From CAWIMX01 sp963837345 (lineage in GTDB: Bacteria > Acidobacteriota > Vicinamibacteria > Vicinamibacterales > CAVVIG01): DNA of 64,000 bases. The number at the start of each line of letters is the position of its first letter. Positions within the stretch are counted from its first letter, which is position 1. The DNA lies in NCBI GenBank assembly GCA_963837345.1, contig CAWIMX010000001.1, positions 930,001 to 994,000 of the forward strand, in the 5' to 3' direction. Below are positions 46,731 to 58,323 of the stretch, piece by piece. Both the position numbers and the translations under genes were made by a program. The notes under the pieces were generated by a model. The model was not told the DNA's origin. It saw nothing but the letters and a program-made list of their open reading frames with translations, and ran no database searches.

Positions 46731-49258
46731 TCATCGTGGGCCGTCGTACCACAGAATGAAGGGCGCCTCCAGCGGGACGGACGCCCGCTGCCGATACGGC
46801 ACGACACGCGGGGTGAAGTCGCCGGGCGGGCGTGACGCTGGCACGCTCGCCGTATATCGCAGCCCCGTGGAAGCCTCCCCCTGCGTGTCCATCCGCTCCA
46901 TCGGCAGCCGGACGGGATCGCCGCCGGCCACGGCTTGCGCGAACAGCTCTACGCGCACGTCGTCGGGATCGAGGCGACCGGGGTCCAGGCGCACGCGAAA
47001 TGTGTGCCTGGAGTCGTCGGTGACGACTTCGAGGGCGCCAAGGGCGGCGGTGGACCAGTGCCGTTCAAGGCGCCGGCGCCAGGTCAGCAGCTCCGCTCCG
47101 AGCGTCGCGGCCTCGCGGTCGCGCTCGAGATATGCGGCCGCCGCCGGCAGATAGTGCATCTCGACGTACTCCCGGACGACGCGATTGGCCGAGAACTCGG
47201 GCGTCAAGCGCGCCATGCTCTCGCGCATGAGCGTGAGCCAGCGGCGAGGCAGTCCGTTCGCGTCGCGGGTGTAGAACGCGGACGCGACGTCGTCCTCGAG
47301 CAGCCCGTACAGCTGGTCGGCGTCCACGACGTCCGACCTCTCGGCGTCCTCGCCGATCGCCCAGCCGACCTCCGGCGCGTACGCTTCGGCCCACCAGCCG
47401 TCACACGAGGAGAGGTTCAAGCCTCCGTTTACGAGCACTTTCATCCCGCTCGTCCCACACGCCTCCCATCCGCGCCGCGGCGTGTTGATCCAGAGATCGA
47501 TGCCCTCGACGAGCCGCTCGGCCGTCCGCATGTCGTAGTCCGTCAGGAAGACGACACGACCGTCTACGTCGCGCCTTCGGATGAATGCCATCCACTCGCC
47601 GACGAGCGTCTGGCCGGCCCCATCGGCGGGATGCGCCTTGCCGGCGACGACGAGCTGTAGTGGGCGTTCGCGGCGGGTGAGCAGTCGGGCCAGACGATCC
47701 GGATCGCGCAGGAGCAGATTGGGCCGCTTGTAGGCCGCGAAGCGGCGCGCGAACCCAACGGTCAAGACCGTCGGGTCGAAAATTCCCGCCGCACGCTCGA
47801 CGTCGTCTGGCGGTGCCCCCTGCTCCTCCCTCTGGCGCGCGATGCGCTCTCGGAGGAAGTGCACGAACGACGTCCGCGCCGCGGCGCGCAGCTGCCACAG
47901 CTGCTCGTCGGTCGCGCCCCGAATGTTCTGGTCGAGACGTGTCGTGGGCCGGCGCCAGCGTCCCTTGCCACAGCAGCGCTCCCACAGCCGGTCGGCATCG
48001 GCGGAGTCCCAGGTCGGCATGTGCACGCCGTTCGTGACGTGCGAAACGGGCACCTCGATTTCCGGCCACCGGGGAAACAGCGGCTGAAAGAGGCGCCGGC
48101 TCACCTCGCCGTGCAGGCGGCTCACGCCATTGACGGCCCCGCTCCCGCGAATCGCCAGGTAGGCCATGTTGAACGGCTCCGCCTGGTCTCCCGGCGTCCG
48201 CCTGCCGAGCGCCAGCAGATCGGTGAAGCCGATCCCGAGCTCGCGCTCGGCGTACGAGCCGAGATACCGGCTCAGCACACCGCCGTCGAATCGATCGAAG
48301 CCCGCGTCGACGGGCGTGTGCGTGGTGAACAGGTTGCCCGCGCGGGTCACCGTGAGCGCGACGTCGAACGGCTGATGGCGATCGATCATGTACGCGCGGG
48401 CGCGCTCGAGCACGGCAAAGGCCGCGTGCCCTTCATTCAGGTGGCACACCTCCGGGTTCAGGCCGATCGCCCCGAGCATCCGCCACCCGCCGATGCCGAG
48501 GACGATTTCCTGCCTCAGGCGCAGCTCAGCGTCGCCGCCGTACAACTCGCTCGCGATGCCTCGATTCGTCGGCGTGTTGGCGAGGTCGTTCGTGTCCAGC
48601 AGGATGAGGCGGACGCGGCCGACTTGCGCCTGCCACGCGCGCACCCACAGCGGCGATCCCGGAAAGGCGATCGGGAACCGCAGCCATTCCCCGCTGGCTT
48701 CGCGCAGCGGCGTGATCGGCAGCTGTCCCGGATCGTTGAACGGATACACGGCGTGCTGCCGGCCGAGAGCATCGATCTCCTGCCGGAAGTACCCCTGCTG
48801 GTACAGCAGGCCCACGCCCACGACGGGCACGCCCAGGTCGCTTGCCGTCTTCAGCTGGTCGCCGGCCACGTTGCCGAGGCCTCCGGAGTAGATCGGCAGC
48901 CCCTCGCTCAGCATGAACTCCATGCTGAAGTACGCGACCCCGCCGGACGGCGCGTCCGGGTGCGCCTGCTGAAACCAGGCGGGCGAATCGCGCTCCTGCC
49001 GCCGCTCCCGCACCAGATCGTCGATGAGGCGTCTGAATCCCGGATCCGTCATCACGGCGTCGATCCGGTCGCGCGACGTCGTCTGCAGCACGAGCCACGG
49101 ATTCTGGGTGAGCTGCCAGAGGTCCGGATCGAGCTTGCGCCAGACATCGTCGGTCGCGTGGTTGAACGACCAGCTCATGTCGAGCGCGAGCTCGGCCAGC
49201 GCGTCCGGCTCGATTTCCCCCGCTGCCTGCCGTCTGCGCGGTGGACGACGCACGGGGG

Positions 49259-49262
<4 letters not shown>
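46731..49262 (-). CDS. glgP: Alpha-glucan (glycogen) phosphorylase
   Basis: 843 residues. N-terminal DUF3417-type helical region, then GT35 catalytic core of the short bacterial type: VAYFSMEFMLSEGLPIYSGG, GGLGNVAGDQLKTA, and the pyridoxal-phosphate lysine region WEACGTSGMKVLVNGGLN (Lys near 608). It releases glucose-1-phosphate from glycogen. The GTG start overlaps the phosphoglucomutase stop by four bases (GTGA), and that enzyme uses the product, so the pair forms a glycogen-use operon. Confidence 0.95.
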
Positions 49263-50965
<1,703 letters not shown>

Positions 50966-51047
50966 CCCCGCCGGCGGCCCGCCGCCGCGCGCCCGTGCCA
51001 GTGTCGATTCTCCCGCATGCGATCGTGCTCCGAGCGGGCGATCGCGG

Positions 51048-53510
51048 TCACGCGACCGAGCTCCAGATGTGCCGACCCGAATGGCCGTGAATGCGTCCCT
51101 GCAGCAGCCCCGCCGCCTGAAGATCGAAAATACGATAGGCAGCCATCTTGACCCAGTCGTTCACGATCAGCCAGGCGGCCGCGTACGCCCACACGCCGCC
51201 GGCCCAGACCCAGCCGATCGGCGTCATGAACACGCCGTACACGGCCATCAGCGTGGCGAGGGTCTGCGTCGCGAACACGGCGAAAACGAGCACGCCGGCC
51301 GGCCGCGACTGCCAGAAGTGCCGGCGCGTGCGCGCCACGAAGATGGTCAGGTGCCCGGCCACCGACAGCTTGAGATACATGACCGACTGAATGACGTCCC
51401 GCGGCAGGTGAAACACCCGCTCGGCCACATAGAACAGGCCAAATGATGCGACGACGCCGGCCAGGCCCAGGGCGGAGGCGACGCCCAGGACCACGGGCAT
51501 GTTCCACGAGTCGGGCCGGTGCGCGGCGCGGACGCGGTCGTAGGCAATCGACAGGATGGCGCCGTCGTTGAGGATCGCGAGCAGCACGATCATGACGGCG
51601 GTCACCGGATAGAACCGGAAGACCAGGATGGACAGCGTCATGAAGAGGAGCACGCGCAGCGTCTCTGCAATCCGGTAGATCGCATAGCTGTTCATCCGTT
51701 GAAACATCTTCCGGCTCTCCCGGATGGCGCCGACGATCACCGACAGGCCTGGCGCGAGCAGGGTGATGTCGGCGGCGGCGCGCGCCGCATCGGTGGCGCC
51801 GGACACCGCAATGCCCGCGTCGGCCTGCTTGAGCGCCGGCGCGTCATTCACGCCGTCGCCCGTCATGCCCACGATGTGGCGACGGCGCTGCAGCGCCTCG
51901 ATGATCCGGAACTTGTGCTCGGGAAACACCTGGGCGAAGCCGTCGGCCGCCTCCACGTTCCTCGCCAGCGCGTCGCTGTCCGCGGGCGGCTGGTCGAGCA
52001 GCGAGGCGTCGACGATCCGCGTGCCCATTCCGAGCTGGCGCGCCGTCTCGCGCGCGATGGCGAGCTGATCGCCGGTGACCATCTTGACGGCAATGCCCAT
52101 CCGGGCGGCGCTCTCGATGGTCGCCCGCGAATCCGGGCGCGGCGGGTCGAAAAGCGGCAGGATGCCGAGGAACCGCCACGCGGCGCCGTCCTCCGCCCTG
52201 GCGACGCCGAGGGCGCGGAACCCCTGGCCTGCCAGTTGTTCCACCACCCGCGTGCCGGCGTCGCGGCCCGTGGCGTCGACGAGCGCGAGGATCACCTGCG
52301 GCGCACCTTTCGTGACACGGAATCGCTTCCGGTCCGCGCCCTCGACGAGCGCCTCGGTCCGCTTGTGCACGGGGTCGAACGGTTCGAAATGCAGCAACCG
52401 GAATCTGGCGAGCGCCTCCGGCGGCGGCGCGCCCTCGAGCACGGCCAGGTCGATTGGATCCTGGCCGTCGGTCCGTGAGGCGAGCGCGGCGGCCGTGAGC
52501 AGATCGTCGACGGCGACGCCGGACGCCGGGGACGGCGTGCCAAGCGTCAGCGCGTTCTCGGTGAGCGTGCCGGTCTTGTCCGAGCAGAGGACGTCCACGC
52601 CGGCCAGCTCCTCCATGGCGGCCAATCGTGTCACGATGGCCCGATCGCGCGCCAGCACCCCCGCGCCGACCGCCATCGTCACTGACAGGACCGCCGGCAT
52701 TGCCACCGGCACGGCGGCGACGGTGAGCACCAGGCAGAACTGCAGCGTCGTCATCATCGAATCGCCGCGGAAGAGCGCAACGCCGAGGATGAGCACGACC
52801 AGCAGGACCGCTACGACGATCAAGTAGTCGCCGATTTTCAAGACGGCACGCTGGAAGTGGCTGATCGTGTGGGACGCCTCGACGAGGCGCGCCGTCCGGC
52901 CCATGTAGGTGCGCGCCCCGGTGGCCGTGACGACCGCCTCGATTTCGCCGCGTTTGACGATCGACCCCGAGTAGACGTCGTCGCCCGTCTTGCGCGCCAC
53001 CGGCAGCGACTCGCCCGTCAGCGCCGACTGATCGACCTCGATCGGGTCGCCGTCGAGCACGCGCGCGTCGGCCGGCACGATGTCTCCCAGACGGAGGCGG
53101 ATCAGGTCGCCGGGCACCAGCTCGCGCGCAACGATGGAGGTCCACGCCCCGTCGCGCTTGACGCGTGCGCGCAGGGCGAGGCGAGCCTTCAGCGCGGCGA
53201 TCGCGCTGCCGGCCTGGAATTCCTCCCAGAAACCGACGCCGGCGTTCATCAACAGCAGGACGATGATGATGCCAAAGTCGGTCCAGTGCCGCACGAGCGC
53301 GGAGAGCGCCGCGGCGGCTTCGATCATCCAGGGAATCGGCCCCCACCAGTAGGACAGGAAGCGGAGGAGCAGGGGCGTATCGCGTTCGTGCAGTTCGTTG
53401 TAGCCGAACTGCCGGAGGCGCGCCGCAGCCTCGGCCGCCAAAAGACCGGTCGGTGCTCGAACCTCCGGGGTGACAGGGCCCTCGCTGCGATTGCCAGCAA
53501 TATCGCTCAT
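51048..53510 (-). CDS. Plasma-membrane-type H+-transporting P-type ATPase (type IIIA)
   Basis: 820 residues from ATG at 53510. N-terminal cation ATPase segment (LLAAEAAARLRQFGYNEL), actuator loop VDQSALTGESLPV (TGES near 165), phosphorylation site VLCSDKTGTLTEN near 320, nucleotide domain, hinge GMTGDGVNDAPALKQADAGIAV, and about ten membrane helices. The layout and length match the fungal/plant Pma1-like group, which expel protons using ATP. It stands alone after the glycogen genes, facing the cupredoxin gene. Confidence 0.93.
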   Translation of the reverse strand: MSDIAGNRSEGPVTPEVRAPTGLLAAEAAARLRQFGYNELHERDTPLLLRFLSYWWGPIPWMIEAAAALSALVRHWTDFGIIIVLLLMNAGVGFWEEFQAGSAIAALKARLALRARVKRDGAWTSIVARELVPGDLIRLRLGDIVPADARVLDGDPIEVDQSALTGESLPVARKTGDDVYSGSIVKRGEIEAVVTATGARTYMGRTARLVEASHTISHFQRAVLKIGDYLIVVAVLLVVLILGVALFRGDSMMTTLQFCLVLTVAAVPVAMPAVLSVTMAVGAGVLARDRAIVTRLAAMEELAGVDVLCSDKTGTLTENALTLGTPSPASGVAVDDLLTAAALASRTDGQDPIDLAVLEGAPPPEALARFRLLHFEPFDPVHKRTEALVEGADRKRFRVTKGAPQVILALVDATGRDAGTRVVEQLAGQGFRALGVARAEDGAAWRFLGILPLFDPPRPDSRATIESAARMGIAVKMVTGDQLAIARETARQLGMGTRIVDASLLDQPPADSDALARNVEAADGFAQVFPEHKFRIIEALQRRRHIVGMTGDGVNDAPALKQADAGIAVSGATDAARAAADITLLAPGLSVIVGAIRESRKMFQRMNSYAIYRIAETLRVLLFMTLSILVFRFYPVTAVMIVLLAILNDGAILSIAYDRVRAAHRPDSWNMPVVLGVASALGLAGVVASFGLFYVAERVFHLPRDVIQSVMYLKLSVAGHLTIFVARTRRHFWQSRPAGVLVFAVFATQTLATLMAVYGVFMTPIGWVWAGGVWAYAAAWLIVNDWVKMAAYRIFDLQAAGLLQGRIHGHSGRHIWSSVA

Positions 53511-53711
53511 CGATCCGGCTCGCACGCCGTCCGTCCAAGGATGAGATGCAGGACGCCGCTACGGATCAGCCGCCACCCGCGCGGTCGCCCTGCGAGAATC
53601 GCCGACGGTGAAGTCTCCATTGGAGTGCTTCTCTCTATGACGTGAGCATGAGTCCGTCGGCCGGCCCTTTTCACCGTGAGCGTCAAAGACGCGCGGACAG
53701 CGTCACGCAGG

Positions 53712-54677
53712 TTAGGGCGCCTGACCGGCAAACGCTAAAGCAAACCCGTACGGGAGGAATGCCAGCTTGTCATGATCGACGAAAGGAAACAGGCCGGCTT
53801 CGGGAACGTAGAACTCAAGAATCGCTCCAGATCCCGCGGGAACGGCGAACGTCTGCACGTGCTCCACGGGCGGCGCGCCCGCGTAGACGCGGTCGAAGAT
53901 GCTGCCGATGACGTGGGCGGATGACACGCCCGGGCCGACGTTCACGAAATACATGCGCACCAGGTCGCCGACGTTGACCGTGACGGGCTCGTTGTCCAGC
54001 CGTCCGTTGAACATCGAGAACTGCTCGTCATTCTTGGCCGTCCGCGCCGGATCGGTGCCCGGGATGAATCCGTGCGCATCGGGCGCGCCGTACACCGCAT
54101 CCTCGACGACGACGATCTCCCGCGCCGGCCGGAGTGGCTCATTGCGGGGATACACGATCATCGCGCCATGGATACCGCTCTTGATGTGGAGATCGGTGAC
54201 CGGCCCTGCCGAGCAGTGATACATGTAGACGCCGGGCGTCTCGACCGTCTTCGAGATCGTCAGCGTCGTTCCAGGCGGGGTCGGCCCGTACTTGCGGGCG
54301 TCGACCTTGAACGCGTGGGTGTCCAGACCGTGGGACGTGGTGCCCGTGTTGTGGACATGAATCGTGACGGTATCCCCTTCGCAGGCCTCAATCGTCGGCC
54401 CGGGAAGGCGGCCGTTATACGCCCATGCGGCGAACGTTATTCCCATGCCCAAATCCACGCCAGTGGTTTCGACCACATCCACATCAACGGTCTTTTGACG
54501 TGGAGCCGCGCACGTCTCCTGCTGACCGACGACGGGCGGCATGTTTCTCGTCGCCAGAGGCGGGCCGGCCGTCGACGCGTCCGGCCCGGCGACTGGCCCC
54601 CGTCCGCCACACGCGATCGAGGCTGACGAGATGACGATGGCCAACCCGACGATACGAAGATGTCTTGCGATGGTCAT
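53712..54677 (-). CDS. NirK-like two-cupredoxin copper lipoprotein
   Basis: 321 residues with a lipobox-like signal peptide ending SSASIAC (Cys near 23). Two cupredoxin domains as in copper nitrite reductase. First-domain ligands: HGLDTH (two His), YMYHC (His-Cys pair) and LHIKSGIHGAMIV (His). The usual methionine of type 1 copper (SGM) is Ile here. The second domain has SSAHVIGS and VDHDKLAF (His), fitting the type 2 copper site between subunits. It may reduce nitrite to NO, or be a modified multicopper protein. Start ATG at 54677 has GGAGGATCACC upstream. Co-directional with the hemerythrin gene 48 bases upstream. Confidence 0.85.
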   Translation of the reverse strand: MTIARHLRIVGLAIVISSASIACGGRGPVAGPDASTAGPPLATRNMPPVVGQQETCAAPRQKTVDVDVVETTGVDLGMGITFAAWAYNGRLPGPTIEACEGDTVTIHVHNTGTTSHGLDTHAFKVDARKYGPTPPGTTLTISKTVETPGVYMYHCSAGPVTDLHIKSGIHGAMIVYPRNEPLRPAREIVVVEDAVYGAPDAHGFIPGTDPARTAKNDEQFSMFNGRLDNEPVTVNVGDLVRMYFVNVGPGVSSAHVIGSIFDRVYAGAPPVEHVQTFAVPAGSGAILEFYVPEAGLFPFVDHDKLAFLPYGFALAFAGQAP

Positions 54678-54725
54678 GGTGATCCTCCCGCCCTCGCCGA
54701 TACCACCCGCGGCCGATGGGCTCGG

Positions 54726-55244
54726 CTATGCGCTGTGCCGGTCCGAGTGCGCCTCGAGCGCGGCAGCTTTCGGAAACAGCACGTTGTTCTCCAGGTGTAC
54801 GTGACGATGAAGGTCCCGTTCGAACGCCGCGAGTTCGTCGAAGCAGACCCGGTACGTGGCACAGCCGTCGGCCGGCACGGTGAAGCCGCCGGTGAGCTCG
54901 CGCATGAGGCGCATCTCGTCGCCTGCTTCGCGATGCTCGCGTTCCATCATGCGGATCGGATTTGCGACCGTACCAAACGGGCTCGGGCGCGACGCGCCTG
55001 ACGCCGAGGCCAGCTCACGGATGTAGGGAAAGAGCACCCGCTCTTCCTTCATCATGTGCTGGCGCAAGTCGCCGCCCATCTCGTCGAACGCGGCGGCCAC
55101 CCGAGGGAGCTCCGGATGCCGGCCGCCGTGCACGTCCACCAGCTTCGCCAGATGACGGGCGATGGCCGGCAGGGCCGAGCGAACGTACGCGTGGTGGACC
55201 GTGAGGATATGGTCGATCAGGCGATCAGCCGGCCAGCGCGTCAC
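54726..55244 (-). CDS. RIC/ScdA-type di-iron hemerythrin protein (C-terminal module)
   Basis: 172 residues from GTG at 55244. Hemerythrin-like four-helix bundle with iron ligands in LTVHHAYVRS, RQHMMKEERVLFPYI (HxxxE), MMEREHREAG, and RHVHLENNVLFPKA (HxxxE). This is the catalytic half of RIC/YtfE/ScdA proteins, which repair iron-sulphur clusters damaged by nitric oxide. The N-terminal DUF542 half is reduced to a separate 32-codon frame overlapping it by GTGA (55241-55339). The layout suggests a split or damaged ric gene. Confidence 0.85.
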   Translation of the reverse strand: MTRWPADRLIDHILTVHHAYVRSALPAIARHLAKLVDVHGGRHPELPRVAAAFDEMGGDLRQHMMKEERVLFPYIRELASASGASRPSPFGTVANPIRMMEREHREAGDEMRLMRELTGGFTVPADGCATYRVCFDELAAFERDLHRHVHLENNVLFPKAAALEAHSDRHSA

Positions 55245-55339
55245 GTCGTCATCGTCGTGCGCCGCGCGCGGCCGCCGGCGGCGCGGAAGTCGGTGGCGAC
55301 GATCTCACCGACGGTGGCTCTCTCGAATGACTCGCTCAT
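55241..55339 (-). CDS. Short N-terminal RIC (DUF542) fragment, overlapping the hemerythrin gene
   Basis: 32 codons from ATG at 55339 with a strong GGAGG seven bases upstream. It begins ESFERATVGEIVATDFRAAG, the start of the ScdA/DUF542 domain, but lacks the CCGG motif and continues GRARRTTMTT to a stop. The TGA overlaps the GTG of the hemerythrin gene (GTGA), so translation could be coupled. It may be a leader now, or the remains of a full-length gene after a deletion plus frameshift. Confidence 0.6.
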   Translation of the reverse strand: MSESFERATVGEIVATDFRAAGGRARRTTMTT

Positions 55340-55389
55340 GACGCATCCTCCTGCATGCACCGAGCCTATCGACTGGCGCGGTGCGCCGC

Positions 55390-55405
55390 TATGACCGCCG
55401 TCATA
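55390..55405. promoter_or_regulatory. Perfect dyad in the divergent Crp/Fnr-hemerythrin promoter
   Basis: TATGAC-CGCC-GTCATA: 6-bp arms, 4-base centre, the spacing of a Crp/Fnr-family site. It lies 20 bases before the Crp-type gene and 51 bases before the hemerythrin-side ATG, so it could control both directions. Confidence 0.6.
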
Positions 55406-55424
55406 TCGGTGAGAATAGGACGGT

Positions 55425-56114
55425 ATGACGGCCAGCCTGGATGAAGCCCTCCGGCGGACGACGATCTTCCGGCGGTTGTCGGCCGACGATCGACAGCGTC
55501 TCGCCGCGGTCGCGTCCGTGCAGGCCTACGACAAGGGGGAGCGGCTGTTTGGCGAAGGCGAGGCGTCGGATCAGCTCTACACCGTGATCGACGGCCGCGT
55601 GAAAGTCTTCAAGATGACGACACGGGGGGCGGACGTCATCCTCGAGCTGTTCGGTCCGGGCGATCCCGTGGGCGCCGTGGCCGTCTACGAATCGCGCGCG
55701 TATCCGGCCAGCGCCGTCGCCCTCGAACCGACCACGTGCGTGCTGATTCCACGGCACGCCTTCTTTGCGCTGCTCGAGGCCCATCCGACGATGGTGCGCG
55801 GGCTGCTCGGGGGGCTCGCGCACCGGCTCGTCGAGCTGACGAACCGCCTCGCCGAGCTCTCCGGCGGCCGCGTCGAGGCCCGCCTCGCGCGGTTCTTGCT
55901 GAAGCTCGCGACCGATCTCGGCCAGCAGCACCCCGATGGCACGTTCATTCCCCTCGTGCTATCGCGCCAGGAGCTCGCCGACATGATCGGCACGACGATC
56001 GAGACGGCGATTCGGATCATGAGCCGCTGGGGTAAAGAGGACCTCGTTCGCACGGAAAAGGACGGCTTTGTCCTTGTGGACCGTCCCGCGCTGGAGGCGA
56101 TCGCCCTGACGTGA
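55425..56114 (+). CDS. Crp/Fnr-family transcriptional regulator
   Basis: 229 residues. N-terminal cyclic-nucleotide-type beta-roll (FRRLSADDRQRLAAVASVQA, FGEGEASDQLYTVIDGRVKV, ELFGPGDPVGAVAVYESRAY), long dimer helix, and C-terminal helix-turn-helix LSRQELADMIGTTIETAIRI. The Fnr cysteines are absent, so it is not an oxygen-sensing 4Fe-4S protein. With a hemerythrin repair protein and a NirK-like protein divergent, a Dnr/NnrR-type NO-sensing role is plausible but inferred. It probably binds the dyad at 55390. Confidence 0.88.
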   Translation: MTASLDEALRRTTIFRRLSADDRQRLAAVASVQAYDKGERLFGEGEASDQLYTVIDGRVKVFKMTTRGADVILELFGPGDPVGAVAVYESRAYPASAVALEPTTCVLIPRHAFFALLEAHPTMVRGLLGGLAHRLVELTNRLAELSGGRVEARLARFLLKLATDLGQQHPDGTFIPLVLSRQELADMIGTTIETAIRIMSRWGKEDLVRTEKDGFVLVDRPALEAIALT

Positions 56115-56257
56115 CCGGCAGCGTCAGCAAGAGCGAGGGAGATCGTCCTCTCCGCCAGTCCAACGCCGGGACCCGCCAGGGATGAACGCGCGCGGTTGCA
56201 CGCGATTGCGTGTCCGGCCTGGCCGGCGGAACGGGATGGCCGCCACAGGTGGAGCAT

Positions 56258-56274
56258 TGGCACTGCCGGTGCAT
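56258..56274 (+). promoter_or_regulatory. Candidate sigma-54 promoter for the small membrane protein
   Basis: TTGGCAC (56258-56264), then TGCCGG, then TGCA: GG at 56260 and GC at 56272 with the required 10 bases between. About 15 bases before the ATG at 56289. Confidence 0.5.
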
Positions 56275-56288
56275 ATACTCATCGACGG

Positions 56289-56546
56289 ATGCCTCGCCAT
56301 CTCTTCTACGCCGGGCTGCTGGCCGCCGTGGTCTCCACACCGCTCGCCGCCGCGATCGTGCTCGTGCACTGGCTCTCGATGGAGCCGGCGATCGCCGTGT
56401 CGATGAGCCCGGCTCTGTGGTCGGGCCGCTCGTTCGTGGCGACGTTCGACGTGCTCGTCATTCTGACGTGGCTGCCGTGCGCGACCTGGATTTCGCGGCT
56501 GAGCGCCCGTCGCCGGGTTCCCGCCGCGCTCGACCAGAGCCGCTGA
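56289..56546 (+). CDS. Small two-helix membrane protein
   Basis: 85 residues from ATG at 56289. Two hydrophobic segments: LFYAGLLAAVVSTPLAAAIV and SFVATFDVLVILTWLPCAT, with a polar loop of about 25 residues. No known family. Its candidate sigma-54 promoter just upstream, and the sigma-54 activator gene 2 kb on, suggest it belongs to that regulon. No clear ribosome site is visible in front, so the start is provisional. Confidence 0.5.
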   Translation: MPRHLFYAGLLAAVVSTPLAAAIVLVHWLSMEPAIAVSMSPALWSGRSFVATFDVLVILTWLPCATWISRLSARRRVPAALDQSR

Positions 56547-56750
56547 CGCCCGCTTTCCCAGCCATTGCTCGCGCCGGTGCCCCGCCCGCTCAGCCGGCGC
56601 CCGCAGGAGAGCGAAAAGCCCCGGGAAGACGCGGCGGCCACCAACAGCCCCGACCGCTGATCGCTGCGCAGTGCTGCGCAGTGATCATTCCTGTGCAGCG
56701 CGCCTTCGCCCCCACGACCCTCGCGCCGCCATTCTGCCGACGCGCGAGCG

Positions 56751-56766
56751 TGGCGTCACTCTTGCT
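56751..56766 (+). promoter_or_regulatory. Candidate sigma-54 promoter for the serine hydrolase gene
   Basis: TGGCGTCACTCTTGCT: GG at 56752, GC at 56764, exactly 10 bases apart, with a full TTGCT -12 box. The gene start is 36 bases on. Best-matching site of the set. Confidence 0.6.
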
Positions 56767-56801
56767 CCTGCCGGCGATCGAAATCGCCGGAGCGGGAGCA
56801 C

Positions 56802-58306
56802 ATGAGACGCCTGCGACATTCGCGTGTCTTCTTCTGTCTGTGCGTCCTGGTTGCCACGACGAATGGCCCCCTGGGACACGAACCAGCACACCGGGAGAGA
56901 GATTTCAGCAGCGTCGATCAGTACGTGATCGGCAGGATGCGCTCATCGCGGATTCCGGGCCTGGCGCTCGCGATCGTCGAAGGGGATCGGATCGCGTATC
57001 GAGGGGCTACGGCCACGCCGACCCGTCGGGCCGCCCCGTCACGCCGCGAACGCCGTTCGAGATCGGCTCGATCACCAAGCCCTTCACGGCGCTTGCCGTC
57101 ATGCAACTGGTGGAAGCGGGGCACGTCGACCTCGATTCGCCGGTTCGGCACTACATTCCCTGGTTTCGAGTCGCCGATGCGCGCGCGTCGCAACGCATCA
57201 CGGTGCGACACCTGCTCACCATGACCAGCGGGCTGCCCCAGGCCTACGACACCCAGCTGTGGACCGACGACGACGATGGCGCGCTCGAGCGGGCGGTCCG
57301 TCGTCTGAAGTCGGCGGACCTCAGCCGGCCGGTCGGCGCCTTCGGCTACGCGAACGCGAACTCCGAAACCCTGGGGCTGCTCGTGCAGATCGTGTCCGGG
57401 CTGTCGTACGAGGAGTACGTGACGCGACGCATCTTCACGCCGCTCGCGATGCGCGACAGTTTCACGTCGCCCGAAAAAGCGCGCCATCACGGGATGGCAA
57501 CGGGGTACCGCTGGTGGTTTGGCCTGCCTGTCCCGATCACGCTGCCCGACAACCGCGCCGAGCTGCCTGCGGGGCACCTCGTCTCCAGCGCCGAAGACAT
57601 GTCGCACTTCCTTGTCGCGCAGATGAACGGAGGGCGCTTCCGCGGCGTCTCGCTGCTCTCTCCCGGCGGGATCGCGCGCATGCAGACCGGCGCGAGCGAG
57701 GGGACGTACGCCATGGGCTGGGAATCGGCCCGCGTCGACGGCCGCCGGTTGGTCGGCCACGACGGCGGCACGGCAAACTTCCAGACCTCGATCTTCTTCG
57801 ATCCCGATGCGCGCGTGGGAGTGTTCGTGGCGGCCAACGCGATGAACGCGCTCGACGCGCTCGCCTCGCCCCATGGCTTGTCGCGGCTCGACGGCCCGAC
57901 CGTCCGGGCGATGGCGCAAAGCGTGCTGAGCCTGGCCCTGCATCGGCCGCTGCCGGATCAAGGACCCGGCCACGAACGGCTGACACTGACTTTCGATCTT
58001 GCGATCCTCACGTTGACCGGCGCCCTCGCGCTGGCGCTGATCCGGTTGCGCGACCGCCGGAGGGTGGCGCGCGGCGTCCATACCTGGCGGCAGGCAGCGC
58101 GACGCGGCGGTCTGGCCGCGATCTCGAACGTCAGCCTGCTCGTCCTGCTGCTCTATCTCAGGTCCGACGTGCCCGCCTGGAACGTGGTCGTGCGGTTCCA
58201 GCCCGATCTGGAGTATTGGCTCTATGCCGTCGCCGTGGCGCTGGCGGTCCGGGGAGTCGTTCAAGTCGCGCTCGTGTGGAACGGCTTCAGGGACGCCTCG
58301 CCCTGA
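56802..58306 (+). pseudogene. Membrane-anchored beta-lactamase-family serine hydrolase, one-base frameshift
   Basis: First frame: signal peptide (VFFCLCVLVATTNGPLGH), DQYVIGRMRSSRIPGLALAI. After one missing G in GAGGGGCTAC (57001-57010) the other frame continues GYGHADPSGRPVTP, FEIGSITKPFTALAV (SxxK: SITK), FGYANANSETLGLL (YxN), LVGHDGGT (HxG), and three to four C-terminal membrane helices. Class C beta-lactamase/D-aminopeptidase-like (AmpH, esterase) hydrolases with this tail are common. Intact apart from the shift, which falls in a G run, so a sequencing error is possible. Confidence 0.8.
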
Positions 58307-58323
58307 GGGCGACGAGACGCATC

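Noticed and set aside
55353..55366. A GG-N10-GC match on the minus strand before the RIC leader
   Set aside because: It would place the transcript start on top of the strong ribosome site, so it cannot serve that gene.
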